A stretch of DNA of 59,843 bases from RUG12461 sp045657665. Its GTDB lineage: Bacteria > Bacillota > Clostridia > Lachnospirales > Lachnospiraceae. Both the position numbers and the translations under genes were made by a program. Positions within the stretch are counted from its first letter, which is position 1. Each line of letters starts with the position of its first letter. Under the pieces are notes generated by a model. It worked only from the letters and a program-made list of their open reading frames with translations, did no database searches and had not been told where the DNA came from. This document shows, in pieces, positions 58,941 to 59,843 of the stretch. The stretch lies in assembly GCA_045657665.1 (NCBI GenBank), contig JAZOTN010000007.1:1-59843 (forward strand), written 5' to 3'.

Positions 58941-59462
58941 TCAAAGCCGTTCGAGTATCTGCTCCAACTTGCTCCATTTCAGGCAGCGCCGCTTCAATGG
59001 GCCGCTACCGTTTTTCCTTCCCACCATTTTATATAGCTTTTCAGCTTTTTTTACAAGAATATCCTGATTCTGCCTACAGAAGTTCAGCTGGTCGATCATC
59101 AGGTTTTTATAGTGTTTCATTTCCTGGCTGTCCTTAGCATGGATCTTAAGATCCACCTCCCTCAGAACATCCTCGCGAACCGGAATCATATTGTTAAAAT
59201 CCAGCACACCAATGAGTTTGCCATCCGCATCAAGAATCCGGTGAAAATCCACACTGTTCTTCATGGTCTTATGTTTTTCCTTTGGAGAACTTAAGCGTAT
59301 GCAGTATTGCTTCTCTCCACAGATGACAACGATACCAACAAACGGGCGGCTGTCTTTTCCCACCTGCGGTGACACGGAAAGCACCCGGTCGTCCCCCTGA
59401 TTATGCAAGTTCCGGATGTATTTCATGTTCACGGTATATAAATTTAGACGCTTCTGCTCCAT
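58941..59462 (-). CDS. Type III toxin ToxN/AbiQ-like endoribonuclease
   Basis: 173 residues from ATG 59462; the longer frame to 59492 begins inside the terminator. NLYTVNMKYIRNLHNQGD, RPFVGIVVICGEKQYCIRLS, SSPKEKHKTMKNSVDFHRIL and VLDFNNMIPVREDVL are the ToxN/AbiQ hallmarks (usual length about 170). The enzyme cuts its own antitoxin RNA into repeats and cellular mRNA when free; it acts as abortive phage defence. The antitoxin repeats are directly upstream. Confidence 0.93.
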   Translation of the reverse strand: MEQKRLNLYTVNMKYIRNLHNQGDDRVLSVSPQVGKDSRPFVGIVVICGEKQYCIRLSSPKEKHKTMKNSVDFHRILDADGKLIGVLDFNNMIPVREDVLREVDLKIHAKDSQEMKHYKNLMIDQLNFCRQNQDILVKKAEKLYKMVGRKNGSGPLKRRCLKWSKLEQILERL

Positions 59463-59474
59463 ATATTCTTTCGT

Positions 59475-59503
59475 AAAGAAAGGGCTGTTCAAAAGAACAG
59501 CCC
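59475..59503 (-). terminator. Terminator between type III antitoxin and toxin
   Basis: GGGCTGTTC (59482-59490) and GAACAGCCC (59495-59503), then TTTCTTT on the minus strand. In ToxIN loci this hairpin limits read-through into the toxin. Confidence 0.93.
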
Positions 59504-59654
59504 ATCAACCTCCACTTTAGTTGGATAGAATCCCTCACGGTAGGACTCACCGCTGTTACCACTGCCACTTTGATGGTCATGCCACCCAGTAGGCCTCACT
59601 GCTCGTACAACTGCCACTATGATGGAAATCCATCCAGCAGGCCTCTCTGCTTTC
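59503..59654 (-). ncRNA. Type III antitoxin RNA, three tandem repeats of about 50 nt
   Basis: Minus-strand units: 59605-59654 (50 nt), 59555-59604 (50 nt) and 59503-59554 (52 nt). Shared blocks are AGCAGNGAGGCCT near the start and CCATCANAGTGGCAG near the end; the third is more diverged (AGCGGTGAGTCCT, AACTAAAGTGGAG). Each unit would form one pseudoknot that binds a toxin monomer. Not CRISPR: units are contiguous with no spacers. Confidence 0.92.
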
Positions 59655-59661
59655 AATAAAT

Positions 59662-59691
59662 ATTATACGATCTATAGGAAGATACAGTCAA
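59662..59691 (-). promoter_or_regulatory. Promoter of the type III TA locus
   Basis: Minus strand TTGACT (59686-59691), 18-base spacer, TATAAT (59662-59667); start expected within a few bases of the first repeat. Confidence 0.88.
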
Positions 59692-59843
59692 GTGTTTTCG
59701 ACGGCCGCGTAAAATTGTACTCGGAAAATGCAGAAAAGACTTTCCCTGCTCTATGATAAGATCTTGATCTTCTGATCTTACTACATCTCCGCTTAAAAAG
59801 GAAGCCTTGCTTCGCAAGCCCTTGAATGGAAAACCGGCGTTAT
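59692..59843. other. Unassigned right edge
   Basis: No convincing gene. Contains AAGATCTTGATCTTCTGATCTT-like short repeats (GATCTT three times near 59758-59781) and GCCTTGCTTCGCAAGCCC (hairpin). It may be the end of an insertion element that continues outside the window; not recognised. Confidence 0.4.

Noticed and set aside
59462..59492. TTG 59492 as toxin start
   Set aside because: It lies inside the terminator hairpin; ATG 59462 gives the usual ToxN length.
59503..59654. Tandem repeats as a CRISPR array
   Set aside because: Only three contiguous 50-nt units, no unique spacers and no cas genes; toxin and terminator context fits type III antitoxin.

Overview
The window looks like a chromosome segment of a Lachnospiraceae-type member of the Clostridia. 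This rests on gene content: an FMN-dependent FabK enoyl reductase under a FabT-like regulator, mDAP-type MurE, SmpB next to ssrA, families I associate with this group (DUF6062, DUF3793, DUF5688, DUF6033-like) and A-Energy-coupling (ECF) transporter remnants. Family names are from memory of sequence patterns, not searches.

Region 1 (1 to about 10.6 kb) is an AT-richer accessory island. It holds a type I methylase HsdM cut by the left edge with an XRE regulator, an unusual five-gene operon (2.2-5.6 kb) led by a strongly structured RNA and including a ClpX-like AAA+ ATPase and a DUF5688-type protein, a large serine recombinase, an unlisted 58-residue double-glycine leader peptide gene, a ribbon-helix-helix protein, and a MobV-type relaxase with a cluster of inverted repeats that may be oriT. 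The island stops just beyond the 3' end of tmRNA.

Region 2 (10.66 to 34.5 kb) is core chromosome, nearly all on the minus strand: ssrA, murE-dapF-smpB, secG, a DUF6062 protein, ilvE, mnmA, efp, an EAL protein with degenerate GGDEF, rpiB, a YqeG phosphatase with an apparently leaderless promoter, an esterase flanked by REP-like palindromes, nrdR, and one complete type II fatty-acid synthesis operon (acpP-accBCDA-fabH-fabK-fabD-fabG-fabF-fabZ-fabT). Two matching palindromes bracket the acpP promoter and are good candidates for FabT operators. ychF follows.

Region 3 (34.5 to 47.5 kb) is mixed accessory DNA: a Schlafen/AlbA_2-type regulator with an operator over its promoter, a three-gene ABC-2 exporter, an AraC regulator with an alpha/beta hydrolase, a GNAT and divergent TetR gene with a clear operator, flavodoxin-DUF3793 with DtxR-like boxes, a GT1 glycosyltransferase, and many truncated genes.

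Region 4 (47.3 to 55.3 kb) is an array of Lachnospiraceae-specific, lysine/glutamate-rich proteins around an AgrC/LytTR two-component system. Four upstream sites carry 11-bp direct repeats with an exact 21-bp period that fit the LytTR consensus, so the array is probably one regulon. A second repeated hairpin element occurs three times in this array and in a broken copy at 39.7 kb.

Region 5 (55.3 to the end) is a defence and mobile-element zone: head-to-head remnants of a histidine kinase and a relaxase, a DUF2188 gene with an early stop, an intact RloA/RloB-like ATPase pair behind a perfect promoter, and a complete type III toxin-antitoxin locus (three 50-nt RNA repeats, terminator, ToxN/AbiQ-like toxin).
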